Assembly (NCBI RefSeq): GCF_001552635.1
Contig: NZ_BCRO01000006.1
Location: 1 to 59,883, forward strand
Origin: Actinomadura hibisca NBRC 15177
GTDB taxonomy: Bacteria > Actinomycetota > Actinomycetes > Streptosporangiales > Streptosporangiaceae
Direction of reading: 5' to 3'
DNA: 59,883 bases
Position 1 is the stretch's first letter, and every line of letters starts with the position of its first letter. The position numbers and the translations under genes are program-made. Positions 42,470 to 50,357 of this stretch are shown one piece after another. The notes beneath the pieces are model-generated. The model saw nothing but the letters and a program-made list of their open reading frames with translations. It did no database searches and was not told the origin of the DNA.

Positions 42470-43276
42470 GTGCCGCGTTCGTACGAATTCCTCGACCACA
42501 ACGGCCCGATCCCCTTCGCCCACCGCGGCGGGAACGGCCGCCCCGAGAACTCCATGGCCGCCTTCCAGCGCGCCGTCGACCTCGGCTACCGCTACCTGGA
42601 GACCGACGTCCACGCCACCGCCGACGGCGTCGTGGTCGCCTTCCACGACCGCACCCTGGACCGCGTCACCGACGGCACCGGCACCATCGCCCAGCTGCCC
42701 TACGCCGAGGTCGCCCGCGCCCGCATCGGCGGCACCGAGCCCGTCCCCCGCCTGGAGGACCTGCTCGGCTCCTTCCCCGAGGCGCGCGTCAACATCGACC
42801 TGAAGGACGCCCCGGTCATCGGCCCCCTCGCCCGCGCCCTGCACCGCACCCGCGCCTGGAACCGGATCTGCATCACCTCCTTCTCCACCCGCCGCCTGGC
42901 CCAGATGCGCGCCCGCCTGCCGCTGTTCACCGACGAGCCGGTGTGCATGGCGCTGGGCCCGCGCGGGGTGGCGGCGCTGCGCGCCCGCTCCTACGGCGGC
43001 CCGGCCGCCAAGCTGGTGCGGCTGGCGGCCACCGGCGTCGCCTGCGCGCAGGTCCCGTACAGCCTGGGCCCGATGCCGTTCGTCACCGAGACCTTCGTCG
43101 AGCACGCCCACCGGCTCGGACTGCAGGTCCACGCCTGGACCGTCAACGACCCGGTGCACATGGAGCGGCTGCTCGATCTCGGCATCGACGGCATCATGAC
43201 CGACGAGCTGGTGACCCTGCGCCACGTCATGGCCGCGCGCGGCCTGTGGCCCCGCCCGGTGCCCGCTACCGGCTGA
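42470..43276 (+). CDS. Glycerophosphodiester phosphodiesterase
   Basis: 268 aa. GDPD TIM-barrel motifs: FAHRGGNGRPENSMAAF (metal/catalytic His-Arg and Glu-Asn), LETDVHATADGVVVAFHD (Glu-x-Asp-x-His and second His), VNIDLK, and HAWTVNDP near the end. It hydrolyses glycerophosphodiesters to glycerol-3-phosphate and alcohol. No signal peptide, so it is cytoplasmic. GTG start directly behind the -10 element. Confidence 0.94.
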   Translation: MPRSYEFLDHNGPIPFAHRGGNGRPENSMAAFQRAVDLGYRYLETDVHATADGVVVAFHDRTLDRVTDGTGTIAQLPYAEVARARIGGTEPVPRLEDLLGSFPEARVNIDLKDAPVIGPLARALHRTRAWNRICITSFSTRRLAQMRARLPLFTDEPVCMALGPRGVAALRARSYGGPAAKLVRLAATGVACAQVPYSLGPMPFVTETFVEHAHRLGLQVHAWTVNDPVHMERLLDLGIDGIMTDELVTLRHVMAARGLWPRPVPATG

Positions 43277-43286
43277 CCCCGGACGC

Positions 43287-43332
43287 GCCGCCGCCCCCGC
43301 CCGGCCCGGAGCGGGCAGGCGGGGGCGGCGGC
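43287..43332. terminator. 15-bp perfect stem between convergent genes
   Basis: GCCGCCGCCCCCGCC (43287-43301) pairs with GGCGGGGGCGGCGGC (43318-43332); the loop itself can form GCCCG-GAG-CGGGC. It serves gdpD and the CU044_5270 gene. Confidence 0.8.
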
Positions 43333-43338
43333 AGCGGA

Positions 43339-44532
43339 TCAGCCGAACGGCAGCGCGGCCGGAGGGGTCGGCTTGCTACCGCTCCACGCCGCCGAGCGGA
43401 CCGTCTGGTGGTTGATGACGAAGCCGGGCCGCATCCCCGCGTACGGGCCGCCGGGCACGGTCAGCTCCTCCTGCTGCGACAGCAGCGCGCCGGTGCGCTC
43501 GTCGAACAGCACCACCGAGCGGGAGCGGTAGGTCCCCTGCCCGGCCTTGGCCGTGCCGGACTCCCCGGTGATCGTGGTGGTGCGCTCGGCGGCGGCCAGC
43601 GCGACGCCCCGGCGTCCCAGCGGGTCGGTGGACCGTCCGACGGCCTGCACGCCCGGCTGGGCCGCCAGCGCCCGCATCAGGCCCGCGCGGACCTTGGGCG
43701 GCACCGGCGCGCCGCCCAGCAGCGACGCCACCCGCATGATCTTGCTCTCGGCCGTCGCCGGAGCCCCGCCCGGGTCGCCGCCCCGCCCCGGCCCGACGCC
43801 CGCCGCCTTCTCCGTCTCCGCCCGGCTCAGGAACCGCTCGGCGAGCGCGGCCGGATCGGTCGGCAGCTTCTGCAGGTCCTCCGCCGACATGTCGCCCAGG
43901 AACTTCCCGCCGCCCCCGGGCCGGACGCCCGCCTCCGCGCCCTCCGACCGCCACGCGGTCGCCTTGGCGGTGTAGGTGTGGAAGGCGTCGCCCGACCAGA
44001 CCCGGAAGCTCGACGGCGACCCGGCCGCGCGCCACGACTCCGCGTCCCGGGCCGACACCGGACGCGCCGGCAGGTCACGGGCGTAGTACGCCTCGCCCAT
44101 GCCGGACTCGACGCCCCACCACCCGAAGGACTCGCCGTGCGCGCCGATGATGGCGTAGGCCCCGGTCCTGGGGCGCAGCACGTACGCCTGGCCCTGGATC
44201 TGGTCGGCGTGCCAGTAGAGCCCGGCGGGCTGCCGCTCGGCCTTCTCGGCCGCCGCCAGCACCGCCGCCTTGCCGTCCAGCGTCAGCGGCCCGGACGGGT
44301 CCCCCGGCGCGGCCGGGTTCCCGCCGACGAGCGTGACCGCCACGGCCGCAGCGGCGCCCGCCGCGACCGCGCCGCCCAGCCCCCACCACAACCGCGGCGC
44401 GGGACGGGGCACCGCGCGGCGCGGCGGCTCGGCCAGCAGCGCCTTCACCCCGGCGACCTTGCGGGCCAGCTCCTCGGGCGTGGGCGGAACGGGCTCGGCA
44501 TAGCCGTCGCGGACCATCCGCACCTCATCCAT
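43339..44532 (-). CDS. CU044_5270 family protein (sigma-factor partner, membrane)
   Basis: 397 aa. A cytoplasmic N-terminus (~50 aa), one TM helix (LGGAVAAGAAAAVAVTLVGG) and a large outer domain with the family pattern LYWHADQIQGQAYVL, FRVWSGDAFHTY, RVASLLGGAPVPPKVRAGLM, ALAAQPGVQAVG and VLFDERTGALLSQQEE. Such genes are regularly paired with ECF sigma factors in actinobacteria; anti-sigma function is supposed but not shown. GGAGGAACAAC precedes the ATG; it overlaps the sigma gene by 8 bp. Confidence 0.88.
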   Translation of the reverse strand: MDEVRMVRDGYAEPVPPTPEELARKVAGVKALLAEPPRRAVPRPAPRLWWGLGGAVAAGAAAAVAVTLVGGNPAAPGDPSGPLTLDGKAAVLAAAEKAERQPAGLYWHADQIQGQAYVLRPRTGAYAIIGAHGESFGWWGVESGMGEAYYARDLPARPVSARDAESWRAAGSPSSFRVWSGDAFHTYTAKATAWRSEGAEAGVRPGGGGKFLGDMSAEDLQKLPTDPAALAERFLSRAETEKAAGVGPGRGGDPGGAPATAESKIMRVASLLGGAPVPPKVRAGLMRALAAQPGVQAVGRSTDPLGRRGVALAAAERTTTITGESGTAKAGQGTYRSRSVVLFDERTGALLSQQEELTVPGGPYAGMRPGFVINHQTVRSAAWSGSKPTPPAALPFG

Positions 44533-45082
44533 GTTGTTCCTCCAAAGCGAGCATCGGATTGGTCCCGCCCAGCGCCTTGCGCAGCGTGGTTCGGGCACGG
44601 TTCAGCCGGGAGCCGACCGTGCCGTAGGAGATCCCCAGCGCCGCCGCGACCTCGTCGTGACCGAGGTCGGCCAGGGCCACCAGCAGCAGCACCTCGCGCT
44701 GGCCGCGCGGCAGCGCCGCGATCGCCCCGGCGAGCTCGCCGCGCAGCCCCTGCGCGCTGACCCGCGCGTCGGTCCGGTCGGCGTGCTCCTCGCCGCCGCG
44801 GCCGGGCCCCAGCCGGGCCTGGGCCCGCAGGGCGCGGACCTCGGCCCGCCGGTGGCGGCTGACGACCTTGGTCGTGATGCCGTACAGCCAGGTGCGCACG
44901 CCCGCGCGTTCGGGGTCGTAGCGCCGGCGTTGCCGGAACGCCTCCAGGAACGTCTGCGAGGCGACGTCGTCGGCGGCGTCCGGCCCGAGCCGCCTGGCCG
45001 CGTACCGGTGGATCTCGGCGTAGTAGGCGTCGACGACCTCCTCGAAACGCTCGGCCGGGCGGGGTGGGGGATCCCCTGTCAT
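44525..45082 (-). CDS. ECF-type RNA polymerase sigma factor
   Basis: 185 aa. Region 2: VVDAYYAEIHRYAARRLG, AADDVASQTFLEAFRQR, RTWLYGITTKVVSRHRR; region 4: LPRGQREVLLLVALADLGHD, ALGISYGTVGSRLNRARTTL. The ATG at 45082 has GGAAAGG 7 bp upstream; longer in-frame starts exist at 45115 (GTG) and between. Upstream the 200 bp to the truncated antitoxin hold the promoter. It is coupled to the CU044_5270 partner. Confidence 0.92.
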   Translation of the reverse strand: MTGDPPPRPAERFEEVVDAYYAEIHRYAARRLGPDAADDVASQTFLEAFRQRRRYDPERAGVRTWLYGITTKVVSRHRRAEVRALRAQARLGPGRGGEEHADRTDARVSAQGLRGELAGAIAALPRGQREVLLLVALADLGHDEVAAALGISYGTVGSRLNRARTTLRKALGGTNPMLALEEQHG

Positions 45083-45301
45083 GTGGTGCCTTTCCATGGC
45101 GCGATCGGCGGTCACAGGGGTATCAACCGCACCCCGCCTTCACTTTCCCGCCGAATGCGCGAGCCCCCGGCCCGGACGTGATCGTCCAGGTCAGGGGCTC
45201 GATGCCGCGCCGTCGGCGAAGTCGCCGGGGCGACGGGGCTGGCGCGTGATGAGGGGCGTCCGGCGCAGGCCGTCGCGACGTGGTGCCGCGCGGAGGCCGG
45301 G

Positions 45302-45586
45302 TCAGCGGCGGAAGCCGGGCGGGTGAGGCGGGCCCGGTGGGCGGTACTCGGCGGCGATCCGCAGCGGCGCGGCGTTCGGCTGCTCCGGCGAAGGCGAGGG
45401 TGAGGGTGAGGGTGAGGGCGAGGTGGACGGCCGGCCGGTCTGGGTGAGGTCGAGCCGTCCCTCGCGCACCTGCTCCAGCAACTCCAGGTCCTCGGCCGAC
45501 ACCAGGGCGGCGATCACCTTGCCGCGCCGCGTCAGCGCCACGCGCTCCCCGGCGTAGGCGACCCGGTTCACCAGGTCGGCCCGCAC
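45302..45586 (-). pseudogene. N-terminally truncated Phd/YefM-type antitoxin
   Basis: The frame reads RADLVNRVAYAGERVALTRR, then GKVIAALVSAEDLELLEQ, the second half of the Phd/YefM antitoxin domain, but the usual first ~15 residues (the DNA-binding beginning) are absent. Homology ends at 45583, exactly where a clpP fragment on the opposite strand begins. A GTG at 45586 could start a shortened protein. The C-terminus has a PSPSPSPSPSPS tail. No toxin gene is adjacent. Confidence 0.75.
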
Positions 45587-45805
45587 GGGGGCATCGGCGG
45601 CACCGCGTCCGACATCAAGATCCAGGCCGAGCAGTCGTTGTACCTGAAGCGGACTTTGGCCGAGCGCACCGCCTTCCACACCGGGCAGCCGCTGGAGCGG
45701 ATCGAGGCCGACTCCGACCGGGACCGGTGGTTCACCGCCGAGCAGGCCCGCGAGTACGGGTTCGTCGACCACGTCATCGACAGCACCGACCGAGTGGGGA
45801 CGTGA
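45587..45805 (+). pseudogene. clpP: C-terminal fragment of ATP-dependent Clp protease ClpP
   Basis: 73 codons to a TGA read GGIGGTASDIKIQAEQSLYL, then AERTAFHTGQPLERIEADSD, WFTAEQAREYGFVDHVI: an excellent match to the last third of ClpP, including the catalytic-Asp region. The catalytic Ser and His segments are missing and there is no start codon in frame at the breakpoint. It is a remnant, not an expressed protease. Confidence 0.88.
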
Positions 45806-45893
45806 CGGTGCGCGGCGCGGGCGGCGTTCGCTGACGGTTTCGCGCGGACGGCCCGGACGGCGGGAAAGTGCAGGGTTGGAACGGCCCCCGAGA

Positions 45894-45920
45894 GGGAATC
45901 TTGTGACGGTATCCAGCGTT
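45894..45920 (+). promoter_or_regulatory. SigR-type promoter of rbpA
   Basis: GGGAAT (45894-45899), exactly 18 bp, GTT (45918-45920): the SigR (thiol-oxidative stress) consensus. rbpA is an established SigR target in Streptomyces coelicolor. It lies 42 bp upstream of the rbpA ATG. Confidence 0.85.
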
Positions 45921-45962
45921 GGTCAGAACAAGACCGGCAAGCCGTCTGGGAGGCACGTGACG

Positions 45963-46307
45963 ATGGCCGAGCGCGCACTTCGCGGCACCCGACTCGGAGC
46001 GACGAGCTACGAGAACGATCGCAACACCGATCTGGCCCCGCGCCAAGAGGTGGACTACACCTGCACCAAGGGCCACCGGTTCACCGTGACGCTCGCGGCC
46101 GAGGCCGAGGTGCCGATGACCTGGGAATGCCGCAGCTGCGGCGCCACCGCCCTGCGGGTGGACGGCGAGCTGCCCCAAGCCAAGAAGGGGAAGCCGCCGC
46201 GGACCCACTGGGACATGCTCATGGAGCGCCGGACCGTCGAGGATCTGGAGGAGGTCCTCGCCGAACGTCTGGAGATCCTGCGCGCCGGGCGCAGGAGGAG
46301 CGCCTGA
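45963..46307 (+). CDS. rbpA: RNA polymerase-binding protein RbpA
   Basis: 114 aa: ERALRGTRLGATSYENDRNT, a zinc-binding TKGHRF...WECRSCG region, the basic linker KKGKPPRTHWDML and the sigma-interaction helix TVEDLEEVLAERLEIL. RbpA binds the principal sigma factor and RNA polymerase and stabilises the open complex. GGGAGG 9 bp upstream and the SigR promoter support the ATG at 45963 over in-frame codons further upstream. Confidence 0.96.
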   Translation: MAERALRGTRLGATSYENDRNTDLAPRQEVDYTCTKGHRFTVTLAAEAEVPMTWECRSCGATALRVDGELPQAKKGKPPRTHWDMLMERRTVEDLEEVLAERLEILRAGRRRSA

Positions 46308-46326
46308 GCACGACCTGAGCCCCGGA

Positions 46327-46366
46327 AACGGGCCCGGACCGTCGACAATGACGGTCCGGGCCCGTT
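46327..46366. terminator. 17-bp perfect stem between rbpA and fxsA
   Basis: AACGGGCCCGGACCGTC (46327-46343) pairs with GACGGTCCGGGCCCGTT (46350-46366) over a 6-nt loop. It is a bidirectional terminator between convergent genes. Confidence 0.9.
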
Positions 46367-46406
46367 CGCTTTGCCAGGGCCTGCTCAGGGCTCGCTCAGA
46401 GCCTCG

Positions 46407-46919
46407 TCAGGGCTTGTCGGGTTCGTCGTGCAGGACCTCGCCCCGCACGACGGGGCCGCGCGGCGCGCCGGAGCCGGGGCGCTCGGGGGCGCGGCCGAAG
46501 GGGTCCACCCCGGGCGGGAAGATCATCGGCCCCATGGCGGGGCCGGTGGCGGCCTTGACGCGGCGGGCGGCGTAGGCCAGCAGCGTCCGGCGCACCAGCG
46601 GCCGGGTGAGCGGCAGCACGAACAGGAAGCCGAACAGGTCGCTGACGAAGCCGGGCGTCAGCAGCAGCACGCCGCCGACCAGCACCAGCGCGGCGTCGGC
46701 CAGCTCGCGGTCGGGCATCTCGCCGCGGCCGAAGGTGGCCTGGAGGCCGCGCCAGGCGCGGCGGCCCTCGCGGCGGACGATCCAGCCGCCCAGCAGGCTC
46801 TCGGCCAGCAGCAGCCCGACCGTGGGCCAGCCGCCGATCACCTGCCCCACCTGGATGATCACGTAGATCTCCAGGATCGGCATCAGCAGGAACGCCAGGA
46901 CCATCACCAGCGGCAGCAT
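46407..46919 (-). CDS. fxsA: FxsA family membrane protein
   Basis: 170 aa. FxsA domain: LMPILEIYVIIQVGQVIGGW, LLLAESLLGGWIVRREGRRA, LVLVGGVLLLTPGFVSDLFG. Three to four helices and a Pro/Gly-rich cytoplasmic tail. In E. coli FxsA protects from F exclusion of phage T7; its general role is unclear. ATG at 46919. Confidence 0.93.
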   Translation of the reverse strand: MLPLVMVLAFLLMPILEIYVIIQVGQVIGGWPTVGLLLAESLLGGWIVRREGRRAWRGLQATFGRGEMPDRELADAALVLVGGVLLLTPGFVSDLFGFLFVLPLTRPLVRRTLLAYAARRVKAATGPAMGPMIFPPGVDPFGRAPERPGSGAPRGPVVRGEVLHDEPDKP

Positions 46920-47042
46920 GGCTCCATCTTCGGGTCGGCGGGAGGGTCGTCACCTGTGACAACGCCGGACCCCGGCCATTCGTTTCCCGGTCCGCGGGCG
47001 GACCGGGCGGGGGTTCTCAGTGGCGGCGATCAGTGGCGGCGG

Positions 47043-47807
47043 TCAGCGGCCGCCGCGCAGCCGGGCCAGCCGCGACAGCCGGTCGGCCGTGCCCCACCGC
47101 GTCACCCGCACCATCGCCTCGGCGACGATGTCGCGGCTCATCTTGCTGGTGCCGTGCACGCGCTCCACGAAGGTGATCGGAACCTCGACCACGCGCAGGC
47201 CCTGCTGGAGGGCGCGGCGTGCCAGGTCGATCTGGAAGCAGTAGCCGCGCGAGTCGACGCCGTCCAGCCCGATCTTCTCCAGGGTCGCGGCGCGGAAGGC
47301 GCGGTAGCCGCCGGTGGCGTCGCGCAGCGGCATGCCCAGCATGAGCTTGACGTACAGGTTGCCGCCGCGGGAGATGAGCTGGCGCTGCACCGGCCAGTTC
47401 TCGACCTTGCCGCCGGGGATGTAGCGGGCGCCCAGCACCAGGTCGGCGTCCTGCAGGGCGGTCAGCAGCCGGGGCAGTTCCTCGGGCTGGTGGGAGCCGT
47501 CGGCGTCCATCTCGACCATGACGTCGTAGCCCTGCTCGCCCGCCCAGCGGAAACCGGCGATGTAGGCGCCGCCCAGGCCGTCCTTGGTGGTGCGGTGCAG
47601 CACCCGGACCTGGGGGTCGGCGTCGGCCAGGGCGTCGGCGAGGTCGCCGGTGCCGTCGGGGCTGTTGTCGTCGACCACCAGCACGTCCACCGACGGCACG
47701 GCCTTGCGCACCCGGCCGACGATGGCCTCGATGTTCTCCCGCTCGTTGTACGTCGGGATGATCACGAGCACCCGCCCGAGGCCGGCTGGGATGTCCATCG
47801 GTGTCAT
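47043..47807 (-). CDS. ppm1: Polyprenol-phosphate mannosyltransferase (Ppm1/DPM1 type)
   Basis: 254 aa GT2 glycosyltransferase: VIIPTYNERENIEAIVGRV, LVVDDNSPDGTGDLA, MVEMDADGSHQPEELP (DxD), GYRAFRAATLEKIG, SRGYCFQIDLARRA, ITFVERVHGTSKMS. It makes polyprenol-phosphate-mannose for glycolipids and protein O-mannosylation. The ATG at 47807 overlaps the lnt stop (ATGA); an ATG at 47798 is an alternative. In mycobacteria this activity and Lnt are fused or adjacent; here they are separate coupled genes. Confidence 0.94.
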   Translation of the reverse strand: MTPMDIPAGLGRVLVIIPTYNERENIEAIVGRVRKAVPSVDVLVVDDNSPDGTGDLADALADADPQVRVLHRTTKDGLGGAYIAGFRWAGEQGYDVMVEMDADGSHQPEELPRLLTALQDADLVLGARYIPGGKVENWPVQRQLISRGGNLYVKLMLGMPLRDATGGYRAFRAATLEKIGLDGVDSRGYCFQIDLARRALQQGLRVVEVPITFVERVHGTSKMSRDIVAEAMVRVTRWGTADRLSRLARLRGGR

Positions 47808-49432
47808 TTCCCCTCGTTGTTCCTGTTCCGCAGTCCGGCCGCCGCGACCGCCCCCGCGGCCAGCGCGGCCAGCGCCCACTCCGGCGCCGCGCCCAGCCGG
47901 TCGGAGAGCGTGCGCGCGGTGCGCGCCGGCACCCGCGCCACCTGGACGTCGGGGACGAACTCCCGCGACCGGTCGAGCACGCGGCCGTCGGGCGCGATGA
48001 CCGCGCTGATCCCGCTCGTGGCGGCCACCAAGATCGTACGGCCATGTTCGACGGCCCGCAGCCGGGACATCGCGATCTGCTGGGGCGGCAGGCTGGTCTT
48101 GCCGTAGGTGGCGTTGTTGGTCTGCACGACCATGATGTTCCCCGCCGCGACGTCGCGTACTTCCTTGTCGTAGGCGACCTCGAAGCAGATGACGTCCCCG
48201 ATGGCGACCGGGCCCAGCTTCATGACGCCCGAGCGGTCGCCCTTGGCGAAGTCGCGCGGGATGCGCTCGAAGCGGGTGATCAGCTTGGTGAGCACGTCGC
48301 GGAAGGGCAGGTACTCGCCGAACGGGACCGGGTGGCGCTTGACGTAGTAGTCGCCGGGGCCGGTGGCGGGGTCCCAGACGATGCCGCGGTTCTCGACCTT
48401 GCGGCCGTCGGGGGTGTCGACCAGCGCGCCGACCAGGACGGGCACGCCGATCTCGCGGACGGCGCCGTCGATGGCCTCGCGGGCGTCGGGCTCGGTGTAG
48501 GGGTCGAGGTCGCTGGCGTTCTCGGGCCACACCACCAGTTCGGGGCGGGCGACCTTGCCCTCGCGGACCATGGCGGCCAGCTCGCGGGTGCGCTGGACGT
48601 GGTTGTTCAGCACGGCGCGGCGCTGGCCGAGGAAGTCCAGGCCGAGGCGCGGCACGTTGCCCTGGATGACCGCGACGGTGACGGGCTTGCCCGCGGTCGG
48701 CGTCGGTATCAGCAGCCCGCCGCCGACGATCGCGGCGACGGCGGCCAGGCCCGCGACCGCGTGCAGGACGGGGGCGCGCCGCCCGGAGCCGTCGGCGGGG
48801 GCGGTGCGGGCGCGCCACAGGGCGAGGGCGGCGTAGGCGAGCAGGCCGCCGAGCAGCGCGGTCAGGAAGGTGACCAGCGGCGCGCCGCCCCAGGAGGCGT
48901 AGGGGGTGAGGGGGGTGGCGGTCTGGCTGAAGGCCAGCCGCGCCCAGGGGAAGCCGCCGAACGGCTGGCGGCCGCGCAGCGCCTCCTCGGCGACCCACAG
49001 CGCGGCGGTCCACACCGGCCAGGCGGGCAGCCGGGAGGCCAGCGCGATCCCGGCGCCCATCGGCACGAAGTACAGCGCCTGGACGAGGCTGAGCAGGATC
49101 CACGCGTCCGGGCCGATCTTGACGATGCCGGTGAGGACCGGCAGGAAGAACGCCGCGCCCGCCACGAAGCCGAACCAGGCGCCGGTGCGCGCGCGGGTGC
49201 CGCGCAGGGCGAGGGTGAGCACCGCCACGCCGACCGGGGCCAGCGGGGTCAGGTCCACCGGCGGGAACGCCGCCCACATGATCAGTCCGGCGGCGATCGC
49301 GGCGCCCAGCCGCGCCCAGCCGTCGCGGCCGGTGCGCCGCAGCCCGGCCAGCGGGCCCCGGCGGGCGGCGTCGGCCGCGCCGGGAGGCGGCTCTGCGGCC
49401 GACTGCCGGTCCGGAAGGGTCTCCTGCGCCAC
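47804..49432 (-). CDS. lnt: Apolipoprotein N-acyltransferase
   Basis: 542 aa. About seven N-terminal helices, then a nitrilase domain with the Glu-Lys-Cys triad: Glu in VVWPENASDLD, Lys in YYVKRHPVPFGEYLP and Cys in GDVICFEVAYDKEV. A final helix lies near the C-terminus. It adds the third acyl chain to lipoproteins. The GTG at 49432 has AAGGAG 5 bp upstream. A 525-bp leader region with a structured RNA precedes it. Confidence 0.95.
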   Translation of the reverse strand: MAQETLPDRQSAAEPPPGAADAARRGPLAGLRRTGRDGWARLGAAIAAGLIMWAAFPPVDLTPLAPVGVAVLTLALRGTRARTGAWFGFVAGAAFFLPVLTGIVKIGPDAWILLSLVQALYFVPMGAGIALASRLPAWPVWTAALWVAEEALRGRQPFGGFPWARLAFSQTATPLTPYASWGGAPLVTFLTALLGGLLAYAALALWRARTAPADGSGRRAPVLHAVAGLAAVAAIVGGGLLIPTPTAGKPVTVAVIQGNVPRLGLDFLGQRRAVLNNHVQRTRELAAMVREGKVARPELVVWPENASDLDPYTEPDAREAIDGAVREIGVPVLVGALVDTPDGRKVENRGIVWDPATGPGDYYVKRHPVPFGEYLPFRDVLTKLITRFERIPRDFAKGDRSGVMKLGPVAIGDVICFEVAYDKEVRDVAAGNIMVVQTNNATYGKTSLPPQQIAMSRLRAVEHGRTILVAATSGISAVIAPDGRVLDRSREFVPDVQVARVPARTARTLSDRLGAAPEWALAALAAGAVAAAGLRNRNNEGK

Positions 49433-49578
49433 CGCGGCTCCTTGTCCGATGCTCGTCTGGCGCAGACGCTACCGCCCCGGCGGACCTTGCACGACCTGCG
49501 CCGGGATCACGATCGGGAGGCGGGGGCGGTGGCGGCGGGGGTGGCGGCGGGTGTGCCGGGCACGGTGGTGGACACGGA

Positions 49579-49696
49579 GAAGGGCCCGTGACATCCATCG
49601 GGCCGGAGTCGTCCCACAGGCGGTGGGAGCGGGGCTCCGTTTTCTACTGGATGTCCGGGCCCTTTCCCGGGTCCAACCCCCCGCCCGATCGGGCGG
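49579..49696 (-). ncRNA. Structured RNA candidate between kal and lnt
   Basis: A long stem joins 49579-49597 with 49648-49665 (18 pairs, one bulge; core GGGCCCG and GACATCCA with their complements). It encloses CGGAG/CTCCG (49604-49608 with 49635-49639) and an inner hairpin TCCCAC-AGGCG-GTGGGA (49612-49628). Next to it is the perfect 16-bp palindrome CCGCCCGATCGGGCGG (49681-49696). No protein-coding frame is convincing here. A minus-strand promoter lies upstream at 49836-49863. It could be a small RNA or a cis-acting leader of lnt; I do not recognise the class. Confidence 0.55.
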
Positions 49697-49835
49697 CTCC
49701 ACCCTGACGCGGCGGCGGGGCACCACGTCTGGCTCGGACGGGCGGCGTGCGCGGGGCGCACGGGGTGCCGTCCTGGCGCGGTGTCCGGCGGCGTGCTGAG
49801 CGGCCGATCGGTGAGTCCCGTGCTGGACTGCAGCA

Positions 49836-49863
49836 AAACTACCCACTTCCGCAGCCTTGTCAA
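49836..49863 (-). promoter_or_regulatory. Vegetative-type promoter upstream of the structured RNA
   Basis: On the minus strand TTGACA (49863-49858), 16 bp, TAGTTT (49841-49836). A perfect -35 hexamer is rare in this GC-rich sequence. It would start a transcript at about 49830, running through the structured region towards lnt. Confidence 0.6.
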
Positions 49864-49958
49864 CCGCCGCGTGCCCTGCGAGGACCCGTTGTTTGGGCTG
49901 CTCAACCTCATGATCACGGCGTTCGCGGAATTCCCGCCGGTCACCGGGGGCACACCGG

Positions 49959-50357
49959 TCACACCGGACTTTCCGGGACGACCACGGTGCCGGTGGCGGT
50001 GACCGCCACGATCGGTTCGGGCAGCGCCTCGGCGGCGCTCTCCCCTTTGTCCGGGCGGCCCCGGCAGACCACGCGCGCCTCGAACTCCAGGGTGCGGCTG
50101 CGGCGGCCCACCCGGGTGACGGTGGCGGTGGCCTCCAGCACGTCCCCGGCGCGGACGGGGGCGCGGAACTGCACGTCGGAGTAGGAGGCGAACAGGCCCT
50201 CGTCGCCGTCGCAGCGGACGCACGCCTCGGTGGCCACGTCGCCGAACAGGCCGAGCACGTAGGCGCCGTCCACCAGGTTCCCGGCGTAGTGGGCGTGGGC
50301 GTAGGGCACGTAGCGGCGGTGGGTGACCTGGAGGCCCTGGCGCGGGTCGTCGCTCAC
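49959..50357 (-). CDS. kal: 3-aminobutyryl-CoA ammonia-lyase (Kal), hotdog fold
   Basis: 132 aa. The sequence HAHYAGNLVDGAYVLGLFGD and GLFASYSDVQFRAPVRAGDV match the hotdog-fold L-3-aminobutyryl-CoA deaminase of lysine fermentation, which converts 3-aminobutyryl-CoA to crotonyl-CoA. The GTG at 50357 overlaps the kamE stop (GTGA). It is the third gene of the operon. Confidence 0.85.
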   Translation of the reverse strand: MSDDPRQGLQVTHRRYVPYAHAHYAGNLVDGAYVLGLFGDVATEACVRCDGDEGLFASYSDVQFRAPVRAGDVLEATATVTRVGRRSRTLEFEARVVCRGRPDKGESAAEALPEPIVAVTATGTVVVPESPV

